Positions 34,367 through 46,985 are shown, numbered from the stretch's first letter. The stretch is DNA of 64,000 bases from Balaenoptera acutorostrata (GCF_949987535.1 NC_080067.1:52760910-52824909); one strand, 5' to 3'. Made by a program: numbers and translations. The notes: generated from the letters alone by a model not told the origin.

Positions 34367-35237
34367 TGATAAAGGGGTATTGAAGAGTTTACTTATGTTA
34401 ATGGTACTCTGCAAATGTTTTCTCAAGGATTAAATAGATGGAAATAAACTCTACTCCACATCTTTGAGACATCAAAGGAAAATGACTGGCTGTAATACAG
34501 TCTATTAAAATTTATCCTTTGTAATGCTCTCTTGTAAACACTTGCATAATTATTGTATACAACATGATGGAAGTAGTAAACATGAGAGTGTTGCAGATAG
34601 ATATCACACAGGCAGAAGTCTATAAAGACAGATCCAGTAGCTGAAGCTCCTGGGACTTGAGATACTTGGCGTTCTCTGACACTTGGGGGGGAATTTTAAA
34701 AAGGTATGGTCACTTTGTGACTCAACAGTCTCCTAAACTGTTTAAGACAGCACACATCCATTCCCTAATGTAGGTATCCAATACAGGTTGACATACAAAT
34801 GCAAAATGTGCCTGATATGATACAGTTTATCCACTCTACCCTCGCATCCAGCACATGCCTGTAGAACTGTTTCACCTCAGCCTTCTGTAGCTGATATAGA
34901 AACTTGTGGTCAGAGTGGGAGAGATTTAGATTTTCAAATAATGAATAAATTTAGAAGTAGAGAAAGGTAAAAAGGTATAATAATTCAGAATCACACCATG
35001 TTGGAATTTGTTTTATTTTGTTTTGGTTTTGTTTTTTACTTCTGAGAAAGCCTGAAATTGAGCCAATTAGAGACATCTGGGGCTAATAACAGTCCACTTT
35101 TAAATTTACAAATAATTTAAGAATGGTCTGTGGTCTGTCATTTACTCAGTGTAAATTAGTTCAGAAATATTTTCCTTTCTCATGAAGTCAGCCACACTGA
35201 GTATAAAGTGAAGTAGAGAAGGCTGAGTGTTCTCTCC
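34367..35237. other. Unannotated intronic stretch
   Basis: No exon or clear repeat seen; a T/G-rich simple run is at about 35009-35036. Confidence 0.4.
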
Positions 35238-35462
35238 ATGGGCAAGGCATTATTTCCAGTAGTTTGTATTTATTGATATCTTTAATCCTAACAACAATCC
35301 TCTGAGGTAGATAATACTATCATCTCTATTTTCCAGATGAGGACACTGAGGCAGAGAGAGAGGTTAAGTAACTTGTCTGAAGTTTCATAGCTGAGAAGTG
35401 GCGGGATGGGCTTTGGGCGCATTCTAACCCCAGAGACTTGTTCCTAATCACTGTTACCTGTG
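35238..35462 (-). repeat. MIR SINE relic, antisense
   Basis: Clear antisense MIR: 'aatcctaacaacaatcctct', 'ttttccagatgaggacactg', 'gaggttaagtaacttgtctg'. The tRNA-like head region on the right is decayed. Confidence 0.85.
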
Positions 35463-35499
35463 ATGGTCCCTCTGCCCTTGACCTCTCCTTTCTAGGCTT

Positions 35500-36925
35500 C
35501 CTAGGGTCTCAAATTACCAGCCTCCCAGACCCTCCTGCTTATATTTAGCAGTAGTTTACTCTTTCTCCTATTGCTTCAAGTGGACCTAAGCCTCACCTCG
35601 GCCATGTAGTTTTAGCAGTCAGCTTCAACCCATACTTTATTCATGAGATTGACATTATATTATTTAATATATAATATTTTGTCAGGCTCCCTGTCCTCAG
35701 CTTCAGTGTTGTTTTCTGTATCTTTACTTCTTTCTTAGGTGTCTCATGGGAATAACTTTCTACTTTTTTCAAGGTAATCCCTTCCCTATATGTTCCACAT
35801 TCCACCTTTAAAATTTTTCTTTATTAGTCATCTCTTTTCTTTCTTTTATTGCCAACTCTTTCCTTTCTACTATTTTTTCCTCTTCTCCCCAATGTGTCCA
35901 AGTCTCCTTATCTACATCTCTTTCTGTTCCATGTTTATATGTCTGTGTCTATATGTGGATCTGTCTTGACCTTGCTTCTCTCCTTCACCTTCAATTTCTC
36001 AAAACAGCTCTTTGATGCTTATCAGTGATCTTATCATTGATCATTTAAACCACTGCAGTCTGGCCTCCTCTGCTGAAATTCCTTCTCAGAGGCTGCCTTT
36101 TTTCCAGAACTCACCCTACTCTCATTTTCCCGTAGTATGTGATATTACTGCCTATTCCTATTTCCCACTTCTCCACTGCTGCACTTGTTCCTTTCCTTTG
36201 TACGCTCTGTATCATCTGTAGTTCTCCTGCACCGGCCCCTGCTTTCTCTCACCTTCTATCCTCATTCCTCTTCCCGTTCTATATACTTTACCTGGTTTAT
36301 CTCTTCTTTTCCACTGGCTTCTATCATATGTTCTATTCTGGTGAAACCCAGATCTGTACATCTAGCCCCATTCTCTTCAGAGCTACAGACTTGCATTTTC
36401 AACGATAGATTTATCATCACCATGGGGTTCAGACTCAAAATGTCCTTAGATAATCTCTAGCTATCAATGTTCTGTCCCTCTGAGGTACTTCCCTCATCTT
36501 CCCCTCCCTTTGTATTTGAAATCCTTTATCTGTCACTTTTCTCCCACTTTACCTTGTAGTTATATTATGAGCTTTAGGTGAGATGATTATGAAAAGGCCT
36601 TTGTATATGACAATGGATAACTAGAAATTAATTTTTATATTCCTATCAGGTACCAAAATTCTAGAAACACCAGCAATGAAATATCTCTTGAATTAGTTCT
36701 CTTCCCCATTGCCAGCACTAAAGCCCAGCCAAGCTATATTTACTCCTAGACTGCTCTAGTCATCTCTTGGTTAGTCTTCTGTTTCATATTCTCCGGATCC
36801 TCTTTATTTTTATTATATATATGGTTTAACTTTCATCAAAGTTGGTTTCTAAAGCAAAGACTTACTAGCATCATTTCCTTTCTTAAAAACTTTGACTGTC
36901 CATGGAGTAAAGTTCGAGCATCAGA
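35500..36925 (+). repeat. L2 LINE fragments, sense
   Basis: C/T-rich sequence in L2 phrase order. The 36320-36460 part ('gaaacccagatctgtacatc', 'ctagccccattctcttcaga', 'tcaaaatgtccttagata') corresponds to the L2 RT region. The part at 36740-36920 ('ctagtcatctcttggttagt', 'ggagtaaagttcgagc') corresponds to a later segment. The fragments are colinear and highly diverged. ORFs of 69-91 residues here are not intact RT. The left boundary is uncertain. Confidence 0.55.
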
Positions 36926-36929
36926 ATAT

Positions 36930-37205
36930 TATTCCTAAATAGCATTTATTAAATGCCAGGAACAATTTAAGTACCTTCCATATGTTAACTCATTTAATCC
37001 TCACAACAACCCTATCAGAGGGTAATATTGGTATCCACATTTTATAATGAGGAAATTGAGATCTAGAGAAGTTAAGGTTTTCTGGAGAAATTGCACATAA
37101 AGGTATAAAGCTCAGGAGAGTTTATATTGTTAATAATTTTAAAAGCTAGGCTATGAACCCAGACTGTTTGACTGTAGAATCTTGCCCTTAACTATTATAC
37201 TTTAT
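36930..37205 (-). repeat. MIR SINE relic, antisense
   Basis: Antisense MIR with 'atttattaaatgccaggaac', 'gttaactcatttaatcctca' and 'cacaacaaccctatcagagg', then 'gaggaaattgagatctagag' and a head-side 'gaacccagactgtttgactg'. About 60 bp of unrelated sequence (37080-37140) interrupts the middle. Confidence 0.8.
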
Positions 37206-38039
37206 TTAAGATTTTATCTTTCTGGTAGTATTCGATTTCATAAACACTTATCAAAGAGTTAAAAAAATTTCCTTTAGTTCCTTTCTCCTTGTCAGGAACT
37301 CTGAAGTGTGTAAGATTTTACTCTACCTTCAAGGTAACAAGTTAGTCTGCCACAGTACATTGCTGTTTATTAATCAAGCCATAGCAGGTAGTGTGAGCTT
37401 CATGTTTGCACCGGCTTCCATCCCCCCCACCCCGAATTCCATGGGGCAGTGAGGAGTGGCCCAAATGGATACTGTATACATAGTGGATTTATGTCGCAGC
37501 TGAGGAACCTGGGCCTTAAAAAATCTCCAATCTTATAAGGGGGCTGATAGCAACCTTGCCCAACTTTTGCCCTTAGAGGGAGACATCGTCTTTATTATCC
37601 TGCTCAGGAAACAACTCTGTCCTCAGCCCTGGCAGGACACACTCTCTAAGTCTTCCAAAGCTGTTTGCTATATACAAACATCCTTCTAGAACAGAAGCCA
37701 TCAAAGCGTCTTCACAAGGTATGAAGAAATGTAAGAGACCTTGAAGAATTGTCTCCCAACACCCCTAACATTTTCCTTCCCAATTTCAGCAGCATGGGCT
37801 TTGCTAAAGCTTAAATCTAGTTTTGTTCTCTTTTGCTAAATCCAGCACTTGTTTTTCCATTTCTTTTTCAATAGGTGGGAAACTCTGGAACTAGATGAAC
37901 ACAGAGGTTTAATGGGCTGACTCAAGGGGCTATGTTCAAATCCCAAGTATCTGTCTTTTCTCCACTGAAGCTGAAATCAAATCACTAACCTAGTTGCTTA
38001 ATGTGTAGCTGATTTTTTTTTCTTGTTACTTCCATTTAA
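37206..38039. other. Unannotated intronic stretch
   Basis: No exon or recognised repeat. A short C-run lies near 37423-37433. Confidence 0.4.
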
Positions 38040-39180
38040 CAAATAGTTGGTCAATGTCAACTACTTTGCTGGGCTTTGGGGATACAGAGAGGCTAAGGTG
38101 ACCCTCTGTCCTTGAGCAACTCATAAACCTGGGGGGAGATCAAGGAACAGACTAGAACCTGTCAAAAGAAAAAAAAGTTGCAGAGATGGAACATATAACC
38201 TAGTTGGAGGGAAGAAAGAATCCAGGGCCTCAGTGTAGGTTTTCAAGAGTGTATTTTTCTTAAGCTGATTCATTGAGTAAAGGTTAGATAGACGATAAAG
38301 GTGGTGCTGGTGGGTTCTAGTTGGTGAGAAGAGCATGTGCAGGAAGAAGGAGGTCTCCTCTCCTTTAGGAAAAACCGTAAATCATTTTCTTAATGGTATG
38401 TCTGGAGGGAAGAATATAAAAGGAACCACAGTAGAAAATGGGTTTAGGGCAGCTGAGAGGGGATAGAGCTCAGGAAGGATCTTACATGTCAAATTGAGAG
38501 CTTTGGATTTAGCAGTGGACCAGTGAGGAGCCAGGAAGTGACTGACTGAAAGCAGGGGAGGGACCTATTCAGATTTGTGTTTATTGAATGAAGAATGGCC
38601 TGGAGAGGGAAGAGGCCAGAGGTAGGGAGCCTAATTAGGAGGTTCCTTCAGTAGTAGAGGGAGAAGTGGTGTGAGTCTTATTAACAAAGGAAATAGTGTT
38701 GGTGATTAAAAGAAGGGACAGATTCCAAAGAAGAGTTGGTGAATGTGTGGAAGAAAGGGAGTGAGAGAGAAAGAAGACTTGAGGTGACCTCTGGGTAACA
38801 GAGAAAATCAGAAACACAGGAAAGGCGAGAAGAAGGTGAGTTCAGCAGTGACGCTGTGGGCACTTATGTGTCTGTGGGATCTCAGATGGAGACATTCTGG
38901 GGAAGCTCCACAAAAGGGCTTGAGGCTAGGAGAAAGGTCTGGGCTAGAGCTATATTTGGGTGTTGAAGTGGCAGGAGACAAATATGTGTAAAACGTGAGG
39001 AGAAAAGATTATTGAAGAATGAACATGGGGAATTGTAATATATGACAGGAAGACAGATGAAAAAGGACCCAAGGAGGAGATTAAGAAACTGCCTGAGAAG
39101 AAGGAAAGAGGGAGTGTAAATGCCATGGAAGGCCTCAGGAACGTTAAATAAAAGAGGAACATGGAAAGTGAGGCTGTCAC
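38040..39180 (-). repeat. L2 LINE fragment, antisense, long
   Basis: Purine-rich plus strand that follows reverse-complement L2 order: 'gctgggctttggggatacag', 'agctttggatttagcagtgg', 'gaggagccaggaagtgactg', 'gggacctattcagatttgtg', 'gaaaggtctgggctagagct'. At over 1 kb it is one of the longer L2 relics here. Minus-strand frames at 38121-39262 are remnants in L2 sequence without an intact RT. Confidence 0.75.
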
Positions 39181-39619
39181 TACTGGAAAGTAATTGACTT
39201 AGAGTTACCCAAACACACTCGATGGAAGAACCTTGTTTTAGTTGAGAACTTACCTGTGGCATCCATCACTTGCGGTTGTGGTGACAAGAAGTGGAGACTT
39301 CTGGAGAGTGGTTGCATGTGTATGAGTTCGTGCTGGACTAGTGTCTGCCATCATTCTCGGCCTCGCTATTCCCATTGCCAGACATGACAGGACAAAGGAC
39401 TTCCTGCTGTCCTATTCCAGCAGCGTTAATTACAGATGGGGCACACTTTAAGATCAACTCACAATCGCCAAAGCATTTTCCTTGATTCTGAGGAGATTGT
39501 CAAGACGGGCAAGATAAAGTCCCCAGCCCCAAGGAACTTCTAAAACTGTGTTCTTTGTTGTAGGATACTTAGACCAAAGTATGAGTGTAATTAAAAAGGA
39601 AGGAGAAACCAAACTCATG

Positions 39620-39770
39620 AGAGGAAATCATGGAAAGCTTCATGGAAGCGGTGGCATTTGAAGGCGAGGTAGGAATCAAAGCAGAAGGGCATCCATTACA
39701 GGAAGAGAGCAGAGCACAGCAAGGCCTCGGAGGCTGTTGGAAGGGCGGAATATCTTCCAGGGGTGACAGA
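39620..39770 (-). repeat. L2 LINE fragment, antisense
   Basis: 'ggaaagcttcatggaagcgg', 'tggcatttgaaggcgaggta' and 'gaagggcatccattacagga' match the reverse complement of the L2 segment normally found near the 3' end. It is separate from the longer L2 piece upstream. Confidence 0.65.
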
Positions 39771-40578
39771 TACTGTGGTTAAATGGTGTTGCCATCATTG
39801 CTCCCATGCCCTTGGAACTCTCCCCTCACCAGGGTACCCCCCAGAGGCCCCCAGTGTTCTCCACACTTTCCTTTACTCTCAATGAACTTCCCGGCACAGA
39901 AGTCATCTATTTCACAGAGAACTTCCAGGTCCCTCAGATATGATTAGTTGACTCTCTGTCCGAGCAATCTGAGCTGTCATTTGTATTTGTCATAGGTATG
40001 TGAAGATCTCTAGTTTTCTTAAAGAAATCTATTTGATAACCATGTGATAATGATGAGGACATGTTAGGAATAAGTAAAGACTTTTCCAGCCAACTGTTTG
40101 TAAAGTCAGCTCCTGGTTTATAAATTATGTGGCTTGTCAACTCACGATCTGGGAAGTGTTTTCTGTCACTCTTCAGTGGACAGTTTTCAGGGGTGTTAAG
40201 TGTTCCTCCTCACTGATATGGTTAATTAAGAATTGACAGTATTTCTGAGCTTTAGTGGCTTTTACTCTTGAGGGAAGAGGCAATCCCAGGAGACTTGAGG
40301 TTTGGTTTCTCTGAATTATTAAGAGCACTATTTTCATGGTTTAACGTAGTAGATTCTGATCAGGATCAGGAGAAACGCAACCTAATTTTGAATTTGTTTT
40401 TTCCTCTGGAGCGTAAAGCACTAATCTTATTTGCAGTACTTCCAGATTGTCATTATACTGTAAAGGGTTTGATTTATAGACAAAGGTATGTGACAATAGA
40501 ATAATAGTCAAATTGTATTGCTTTTTTATTTATTGCGGAGTTTAAACAAATTTTGGCTATCCTAGCTTACAAAGTCCC
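39771..40578. other. Unannotated intronic stretch
   Basis: No exon or named repeat is seen. ORFs at 39934-40140 and 40268-40504 have no supporting features. Confidence 0.4.
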
Positions 40579-40695
40579 AAAGATAAGAAAAGTGTTCTCA
40601 GCGTGAATAAACTGGGAATGTATCTTGACATCAAAAATTTATTTTCTAATGCCTTTCACGGTTTATTCATGCTGAGAACCGCTTCTTATCTTTTG
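40579..40695. repeat. Imperfect inverted repeat, unclassified
   Basis: The left arm, about 40579-40613 (starting 'aaagataagaaaagtgttct'), and the right arm, about 40661-40695 (starting 'gtttattcatgctgagaacc'), are reverse complements over about 35 bp with roughly four to five differences. The spacer is about 47 bp. The DNA could fold into a long hairpin. I do not recognise it as a standard transposon; candidates are an old MITE, a conserved hairpin-type repeat, or a chance survival of a foldback. Confidence 0.7.
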
Positions 40696-40699
40696 AACT

Positions 40700-41630
40700 T
40701 TTGAACTCTCTCTGTATCAGGCTGAGCAAAAATGAACACGGGTTTCCTTTCAATGGACTGAAATACCACATGTAAAATAAAACAAGTAGAGACTCAAGAC
40801 ACAGCAATACACACTGGCCTATTATGTGATAACAGAATAGTGTTTGTACTGGGCTTTAGGCATGTTATATGCAATATGAAATGAATTTTGAAATAAGAAT
40901 CACAATAGGCAGCAGCCATTAAAAGGTATGCCTTACATCTCTTGTAAAGCACATCTTGCTTGAATTCAACTGACAGTAACAAGTTGGGACCAGGAAATGA
41001 CTCAGTCAGCATTCTCCTTTGATAAATCTATTTACAGTAGAAACACCATTAACCTTTTAATTGTTTCACAGCTAAAGTTGCTGTCAGTGCCACCTTTAAA
41101 AGGGCTCAGGTTCATTAAAATTTAAGGGACCAGTAAGTTCATAGTCTACTCTAATGACCTAGCGATGGTTGTGAAGGCTCTAAATATATTTTTGGCTCAC
41201 TGAACAACTGAGGGATTCTTTGTAGTGGCCAGGTGTGCTCCCAGTAAATTGTTGCATTGTCCCATTTCAATCCCACCAGAAAAGTCTCCCCCCTTCTCCC
41301 TCATCTGAATCCTAGGGTCTCCTAAAGTCCTGTTGCGCGTCTTCTGTCAGTTTTTATTTAGTTGGCCATGTTAATTCTGCAGGTAGATTTTAATTTCATT
41401 GAGGGCAAAGTGTGAGCCCAGTAACTGTTTGTTGAATTTAAACTAATCACTGGTAATCTGTTTCTGCAGCCCCTCTATTGCCCTCTCGTAGATTAAAAAG
41501 TACTCCAAACTTATTTGTAAGCATTGGGAGTTCTTGTTCTGGCTGTGCTACTTATTACCTGGGTGAGACTGTAACATCTCTGGTCTCTAGTTTCTCATTT
41601 ATCTGTTAAAACAGATGTTCCAAGAGATAC
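40700..41630. other. Unannotated intronic stretch
   Basis: No exon seen. A weak L2-like 3' end ('gggcaaagtgtgagcccagt' then 'gtttgttgaattt') may lie at 41400-41440. Confidence 0.4.
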
Positions 41631-41710
41631 TGGGTTGGCCAAGAAGTTCATTCGTGCTTTTCCATACCGTTTTACGGAAAAACACAAATGAACTTTTTGG
41701 CCAAGCCACT
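41631..41710. mobile_element. Mariner-type palindromic MITE
   Basis: An 80-bp near-perfect palindrome: the left arm begins TGGGTTGGCCAAGAAGTTCA and the right arm ends GAACTTTTTGGCCAAGCCA. The arms are about 36 bp with five mismatches and a loop of about five bases. Length and sequence match the short mariner-derived palindromes abundant in cetartiodactyls. In cattle such palindromes gave rise to the miR-2284/2285 families. A TA-like target lies at the edges ('ata' at 41627-41629, 'cta' at 41709-41711). Confidence 0.88.
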
Positions 41711-42329
41711 ACATGTTCTTCAAGGATTAACCAGCCTTAAAATATGTCCCTAATGTGATTTGTTATATATGATTATTTAACATTGGTCCCTTAAATGTAA
41801 GGAAATGTCTGCCCAAGACATTATTTTTTCTGTTTGGCTTTATTCTATGTTAAGCCTTCCCTGATAAGATGTCGTTAAAGGATGCTTTTTCTCTAAAGAA
41901 TGTTTCTGGTTGATAATAATGAAACACTCTCATTTGCTTAGAGAGGTAAAATATTTCATTTTCTAAGAGAAAACTGAGATGGAGAGATATAAAGTCTAAC
42001 ATCAAGGGGATCCAGAAGCCTTACACCATCAAAGTGCATTAAACACCAGGAAGATCCAAGATCATCTCACTGTAAATTGTTATTTGGGGTGCTAAGGATC
42101 TATTCTTAATCCTGGGATTTGGCAGTAATATTAGGATGCAGATTATACAAAAACAGTAATAAGAGGGAGCATGTGTTCATTTATCCTTTTTACCATGTGA
42201 TTTTTGTATGTTTATAAACCTGAAGAGTGAGGTGAACTAGTTTTGTGTGATTGTCAGTTTCTGGAAGTATCTCCTATGGGCTTTGCCCACACTGTGTGTT
42301 CAGTTTCCAAGTACTCTTTTTCGCCTTCA

Positions 42330-42450
42330 AAAAATGGCTTCATGAGAAGTCTGCAGCCTGGAAAAGGGCCCTCACCAGACCATGCTGCCACACTGACCTT
42401 GGACTTCCAGCCTCCAGAACTGTAGGAAATAAATTTCAGTTGTCTGTTTA
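42330..42450 (+). mobile_element. MLT1-like LTR 3' end
   Basis: The words 'gaaaagggccctcaccagac', 'catgctgccacactgacctt', 'ggacttccagcctccagaac' and 'tgtaggaaataaatttcagt' are the 3' end of an ERVL-MaLR LTR of MLT1 type, including its AATAAA signal. Only about 120 bp are recognisable. Exact subfamily not determined. Confidence 0.7.
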
Positions 42451-42459
42451 AAAAAAAAT

Positions 42460-43424
42460 GGCTTCGGACTCATTGCCAGAAGATTTTGGTTAGTGGTGGT
42501 AAATAATGACCAGAGTAGATTTTAAGAAATCTTATGCCAAGGTGGTACTTTTACAGGCCAAATCTGCACTAGAGGCTCTTGAAATTCTTTTGCTTTAGGA
42601 GGTACGTGCTTCGGTTTCACCATTTCTTTTTGTCTTGTAGTTTTCCTAAAAGTTATTTCTATTTCCAGTAGATTTTGTCTGTATGATATCAGCACACAAG
42701 CTGCCCTTTTTATGTCTTAAATTACTTACCCATCTTACATTTACACACTAGACTGGTTTACCTGACAGTGTGTGTTCAAATAAAAAATAGTTTCATTATC
42801 CCTTATCCATAATTTTGAAATCCAAAAAGCTCTAAATACTGGCAGGTACTTTTTTGATTGCTGCTGTTATTTGTCACAAACTAATTTGGTGGCAAAACCT
42901 ACACCGAGCTGATGTGAGTCTAATTATAGACTTTATTTTATTCAATATGAGAATCCTCAAGTTTCTTTAAATAAATATTAATGGGTTTGTTTAGGGTGTG
43001 ACTCTAGACACTTCTGGGCACATATGTACCATACTGCCTTTCTAAAATCTGAAAAATTCTGAACTCCAAAGCAATTTGGCCTCAAGAAATTCAGATACTT
43101 GTAACCTATATTTGTAAATATGATATTTGAAGAACATACTGATTTTCACAGGATAATTTAAATTTTTAGAAGTTTTTTTATTCATACCATTCTTTTATAA
43201 AATGAGGAATTGCTTTTAAGCAAAGAAGTACCCACCTATTTTTGTTTGTTTAAATTCTGGATGTTGGGTGGTGTAAAGAAGGAAGGTTCAGCTTCTTCTG
43301 TTCCCCACAGTAAAAAAGAACATTATCATAATGTTAATGGATGTTTTTTATCTGAAATCCCAACATTTTATAACATACCTTGTCAAAAGTAAAAAAAAAA
43401 AAAAAAAAAGCGGATTTTATCATT
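42460..43424. other. Unannotated intronic stretch
   Basis: No exon seen. An A run is at 43391-43409, not linked to a recognised element on its left. Confidence 0.4.
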
Positions 43425-43438
43425 GAAAAATGTTCCCA

Positions 43439-43574
43439 GGGACTTCCCTGGTGGTCCAGTGGTTAAGACTCCATGCTCCCAATGTGGGGGGCATGGGTTC
43501 AATCCTGGGTCAGGGAAGTAGGATCCTGCACACTGCATGGTGTGGCCAAAAATTAAAAAAAAGAAAGAAAGAAA
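43439..43574 (+). mobile_element. Short tRNA-derived SINE (CHR-1/Bov-tA-like)
   Basis: Starts GGGACTTCCCTGGTGGTCCA, with B-box-like 'gggttcaatcctggg'. It ends 'ggtgtggccaaaaattaaa' with an A/GAAA tail. It is about 136 bp, much shorter than the CHR copies with the 'cgatgaagagtgg' body. The target duplication 'gaaaaa(t/a)(g/t)ttccca' flanks it at 43425-43438 and 43575-43588. Confidence 0.88.
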
Positions 43575-43589
43575 GAAAAAATTTCCCAT

Positions 43590-45064
43590 TTTAATCATCA
43601 GAAAATAGAGATTAGATAGTCCTTTAAGGGTAATGCATGAAAATGAGTTTTATTGTTATTCTCTTAAGCCCATTGCTTCTGTATGAAAGAAGCAGAATCA
43701 ATGGAATCCATTGAGCAGGATCTGCATGCCAGGCAACATGACAAGGGTTTTGTATATTGTTTCATTTTATTTCATCTGAACAACAAACTCTGTGCAGTTG
43801 TACCATGCCTCTAATGTTGAAAAATCATTATTTAGGGATAGCGATAAGGCAAAACAAAACCCATTTCTACAATTTAGATATTTTATTCATTCCAATTTTA
43901 TTCTCTGTGAAGTAAGGATAAAACTTCTTTGGTCCTACTCTTGGTTACTTTTTATGATGTCTAATTCCAGAGGGTGAGCTGGTCTTTTGAAAGGTAAGGC
44001 GGTCTGGTTAGGATCAGTCTGCTGGACCCCCTAGTACCAGATTAATATTAATAGAAGTGGACTTTGAAGTCTTTTGCTCTCCTCTGCCTCACAAACTTTC
44101 CTATTTCACTTTCTTCATAAATTTTATTTTGTTCTGTGAAGTCCTTATTTTGACTCCAACAAGCCATTATATTTTTGAGATTGCATTTGTGATAGATCCA
44201 TAGCTGTTTAGACTGTGGTAAGCTATTAGTTTCCAAGGAGAGTCAACCAAAATTCCTAACTCACTTTGCTGTAGTCCTTGCATTTCAAATTAAATATGCT
44301 TGTGATATTCTCTTTTGTATGTAGAATCTGCGTGACCACATGTTGCATTATTAATGGCCTCCCCAAGGCTTTGCTTCTTGCTGTGACTACTTCAGTTATC
44401 TCAGAGTTTAAGCTCTTCATCTGGTAGAGTAGGTGGGGCACTTATGTTTCTGGCATGACTTTCTAGCATAGCAGGAAAGAAGCCTGTTCTGAAGAAAATA
44501 GGGGTCCTCTTAAGGTGGGGTAGAGTTCCTTGGTAGGGAGTTCTGGTCCATATGGAGACAGACACTTCAAGAGAGCCTAAGGGTCTGGAAGAAAAGTTAA
44601 TTCTGAAGGACCCCAGAAGCCCAAGGAAGACACTTTTACATCTGACAGACTGGCCAAGAATTGAACATGAAGAGGAGGTAAACAGTCTCACAAGGGAGGA
44701 GGGTTACACATGGGCAGGATTGCAGGTGAGGCTTCCTGCCTCTGTTCAGTGTGGCAACAAGAGATAGTAGGGCTTTTGACCTACAGACAAATTAAATGCC
44801 AGCTGTCAAAAATGTGAGCTTTATGGCTGAGTCTTTGCAGTTGTGTGAGATGGAAAACATATTTGTGAGAAAGCAGCTAGGAATGGAAAGTCTGAATTAA
44901 AATTAATTATTGTTTGAAGGAAAGATAAATGCCTATTCTGATTGAACCGGAGGCTAGCAGTGAATCTATTACACGAACATATCATCACTGTCTGTTTCAT
45001 TGTGTACTTCATTTGCCTACGAAATAAAACTTGTTTTCTTTTGAAAACCATCTTTAAAATTTCT
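43590..45064. other. Unannotated intronic stretch
   Basis: No exon or recognised repeat. Overlapping frames at 44401-44767 on both strands have no supporting features. Confidence 0.4.
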
Positions 45065-45470
45065 GTGTGTTAGCAAAAAAATTGGAAATGGCCTAAATGT
45101 CCAACAACGAGGAAACAGTAAGGTAACTTATGGTATATCCATTACGATGGAACATTTATGCAGCTATTAAAAACGATGTTTACAAAGAATTTTAACGTTC
45201 TATAAAATGCTTATATTATAATAAGTCAAAAAAGAAGCAGGATACAAATGTCTGTAACAACATGATTTTATACAGAAATATACAAATATAAAGACAATAA
45301 GCACAAAAGGAGGGAAATGCATCAACATGTTTTAATAGTGTATTATCTCTTGGTGGTGAATTATGGATAATTTTTATCCCCTCATCTACAGTTCTCAGTT
45401 TTTGCCAGTTTTTCTATAATGAACATCTATTACTTTTTTCTCAGGATAAATACTTAAAAAAATTCAACTT
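45065..45470 (+). mobile_element. L1M 3' end, sense
   Basis: 'ggaaatggcctaaatgtcca', 'atggtatatccattacgatg', 'catttatgcagctattaaaa' and 'tatctcttggtggtgaatta' are the end of ORF2 and the 3' UTR of an old L1 (L1MC/ME-like). It is 5' truncated and non-coding. Confidence 0.8.
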
Positions 45471-46099
45471 GCTTCTGAAATAGTTTTCTGACCTGACATA
45501 TATTACTGACCAGAACCACTAGAAGACAACTTCATAAGACTACTATTGAGGCCACCAGTGCCACAAAATTATTTCTGATAAGAACCTTTATGGTTCATTT
45601 GTATTTCATTAAAAACATGTCATTGTGTGCTCTATCTGGGTTGCTATGATTTATTCCATTGATGGTCCAAAAAAAAAGATGCAGGCAGTGTCCTCTGTTT
45701 AAGGTTCTGGAAGCATCCCAGAGCAAGGGGGGAAGAGGTAGCTTTACCTCATGGGCTCCAGTCTTGTAATCTGGCTCACGATTAACTGACATAACCATAT
45801 TCAGGAACAAGTAGGCCATAAACATGGCTTCTTCAGACCTATAGTTACTAACTCAGAGTTACAGTGTTAACATTTAATCTACTAGCTGTAAATTGCTAAA
45901 TACTTTAACAAATTTATCACATTTTTTCCTACTCCAAAGGATGAGATTAACCTGACTTGGCTTTTAGGTGACTCTTACTTCTGTAACCAGTTGGTTACAG
46001 TTAGCACTATTGTGCTTACCTGCAACTCAATTTTCTGGCAGCCTATCTGCCTGGAAAATAATTGAGAATCAGGAAGTAAATAATAATAGTAACACGAAT

Positions 46100-46340
46100 A
46101 ACAATAGCTAACCCATATTGGGTACTTGTTATTGTTTTAAATTCTGTGGGGTACTTTACCTCATCATCTCATTTAGCCTTTACAAAAAACAAATGCAATT
46201 GTATTGCTCTCCCTAGTTACAGATGAGAAAACTGAGGCTCAGAAAAGTTGAGTAGCTTGTCCAAGGTCACATAGCTAGTTGCTCTGGAGCTAGAAACTGA
46301 ACTACATTCCAAAGCCCAAACGTATACTTAACTATTAGAG
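46100..46340 (-). repeat. MIR SINE relic, antisense
   Basis: Antisense MIR with 'ttacagatgagaaaactgag', 'aaaagttgagtagcttgtcc' and 'aaggtcacatagctagttgc', then a decayed head. One of the better preserved MIRs in the window. Confidence 0.87.
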
Positions 46341-46759
46341 TAAATAAAAAGTGCAAACTGATGTCACAGAGTGTCTATTCAGAAAATACTGGATTTTAAA
46401 CTTCAAGTTCCCAAGTAAGAATCGCTCTATTTTTCAAATGACTTTAGCAGATTTACAAATAACATATTTGAAAAGAGGAAGAGAGGACTTCTAGAAGCAG
46501 GAATTGATAGCAAAAAAGAAGATATGGCTGTAGACTGATAGTAAGAGGAGCTGAAAAAAACTAGAATATATTCTCAAGATCTCTGAAAGCATTATATTCT
46601 GGATTGGTTAGGCAAGGCCTCCTGTTCACTTTATTAAGTGTACCAATGACTAAATATGGAACTTGATCATGGTAGATTTATCTTGTCAATAAAATGTTAA
46701 GTTCAATGTAGTCCTAATTTTTTTGACAAGTCTCTAATTTTATTATATAACGTATACAT

Positions 46760-46985
46760 TTTAGTGAGAAAATATTAGAATCTACAGATGAGGTAACAAA
46801 ATAAAAATCTTTCATGATCTCACAACCAGAGATAGCCACTGTTAACATTTTGAAAAAGCTACACAATATAAATACAAATGTAAATATAAATATGTATGTT
46901 TATGTTTGAACAAAATGGGACCATGCTTTACTTTTTAATATTGTCCTCACTATCGTGTGAGCATTTTTTAAAATGTTCTTTGATT
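46760..46985 (-). repeat. L1M 3' UTR fragment, antisense
   Basis: 'gatagccactgttaacattt', then an AT-rich segment with 'acaaaatgggaccatgcttt' and 'cgtgtgagcattttttaaaa', is the reverse complement of an old L1 3' UTR segment. Boundaries are approximate. Confidence 0.6.
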
